Shown in pieces: positions 5,707 to 6,053 of a DNA stretch of 6,053 bases. The DNA lies in assembly GCA_030640865.1 (NCBI GenBank), contig DAOWIP010000462.1, forward strand, positions 1 to 6,053, in the 5' to 3' direction. The DNA comes from Sedimentisphaerales bacterium (lineage in GTDB: Bacteria; Planctomycetota; Phycisphaerae; Sedimentisphaerales; SM23-30). A program made the translations under genes and the position numbers. The notes under the pieces were generated by a model, which saw only the letters and a list, made by a program, of their open reading frames with translations, was not told the DNA's origin and did no database searches. The first letter of the stretch is position 1, and every line of letters begins with the position of its first letter.

Positions 5707-5745
5707 TGAGCATCCTGTATTATCCCATATTTTTTCAGATGCTCA
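5707..5745. repeat. Inverted repeat just downstream of rpsD
   Basis: TGAGCATC (5707-5714) and GATGCTCA (5738-5745) are perfect 8-bp arms, with a possible further CTG/CAG pairing after one bulged base. The hairpin would begin 4 nt after the rpsD stop codon, within the 171-nt rpsD-rpoA gap. On the minus strand it is followed by GGTTTAAGC, not by a U-run, so it is not a standard terminator. It may be a processing or attenuation hairpin, or an RNA site for S4, which regulates its own operon in several bacteria; that last option is speculative. Confidence 0.45.
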
Positions 5746-5749
5746 GTTA

Positions 5750-6053
5750 CTATCTTGAACAGAATTCCACAACGAGTTGCTCTTCCACCGGAATCTGCAC
5801 TGCATCACGGGTGGGCAGAGCCAGAACCACACCTTCCGGGACTGCCGGATTTACCTGGAGCCAATCCTGTGCTGCGGTGCCGCCCTCGGTCTCCAGATAC
5901 GACTTGATCAGATTCAGGCTTTTCGGCGAGGCCTTCAGTGTGATCTTATCGCCCAGACTGACGAGGTAACCGGGTTTGTCCACCTTGTGCCCGTTCACAT
6001 GGATATGACCATGACTGATTACCTGACGGGCCTGTCGGCGGGAAGGAGCAAAA
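5750..6053 (-). CDS. rpsD: 30S ribosomal protein S4, C-terminal part (cut by the window edge)
   Basis: S4 is a primary 16S rRNA-binding protein of the small subunit. The frame stays open through the window end, and the first visible residues are FAPSRRQARQVISHGHIHVNGHKV, followed by DKPGYLVSLGDKITLK. This is the classic S4 RNA-binding domain. The C-terminus WLQVNPAVPEGVVLALPTRDAVQIPVEEQLVVEFCSR ends as S4 normally does, at TAG 5752-5750. About the last 100 residues are present and the N-terminal half lies outside the window. A GTG within the S4 domain at 5998 is an internal valine codon, not a start. It is the first visible gene of the alpha operon here; the next gene, rpoA, follows after an unusually long 171-nt spacer. 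Confidence 0.95.
   Translation of the reverse strand, partial: FAPSRRQARQVISHGHIHVNGHKVDKPGYLVSLGDKITLKASPKSLNLIKSYLETEGGTAAQDWLQVNPAVPEGVVLALPTRDAVQIPVEEQLVVEFCSR

Noticed and set aside
1..6053. CRISPR array, transposase, integrase, tRNA or a phage-defence system
   Set aside because: No regularly spaced direct repeats, no cloverleaf-like sequence and no such protein motifs were seen on either strand.

Overview
The window looks like a bacterial chromosomal fragment, probably from the Planctomycetota or a relative. This rests on the N-terminus of RNA polymerase alpha (MRIRWRGLELP), the long acidic C-terminal tail on ribosomal protein L17, and an exported serine hydrolase fused to a sialidase-like domain. 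The taxonomic call is an inference from remembered family features. Nearly all genes lie on the minus strand, so the biological order runs from the right end to the left.

Right part (about 3497-6053): the end of the ribosomal alpha operon. It reads rpsD (cut by the window edge), a 171-nt gap with a small hairpin, rpoA, rplQ, and then a HIT-family nucleotide-binding hydrolase gene 8 nt after rplQ. A strong GGAGG ribosome binding site fixes the rpoA start.

Middle (about 3214-3496): a gap with no gene. It holds a conspicuous nested imperfect inverted repeat (3288-3411) that could fold into one long hairpin. Next is a large exported protein (1108-3213) that joins a serine beta-lactamase/esterase domain to a C-terminal domain with an Asp-box (sialidase/DUF4185-like).

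Left part (about 355-1107): a small transcription unit with a near-consensus promoter (TTGACA, 17 nt, TAGAAT). A perfect 16-bp inverted repeat sits at the predicted transcription start. The unit encodes a 68-residue protein that is only the DNA-binding part of a SorC-family sugar regulator. It is followed at once by an RbsB-type periplasmic sugar-binding protein. The layout suggests an autoregulated sugar-response unit, possibly linked to the neighbouring hydrolase.

The binding-protein gene is broken off at about 352-378. From there to base 1 the DNA is AT-rich and codes on the plus strand for an unrelated exported or membrane-anchored protein. This breakpoint is either a real rearrangement or a chimeric assembly join, and the sequence alone cannot decide which. 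I see no tRNA, rRNA, CRISPR array, transposase or integrase gene.
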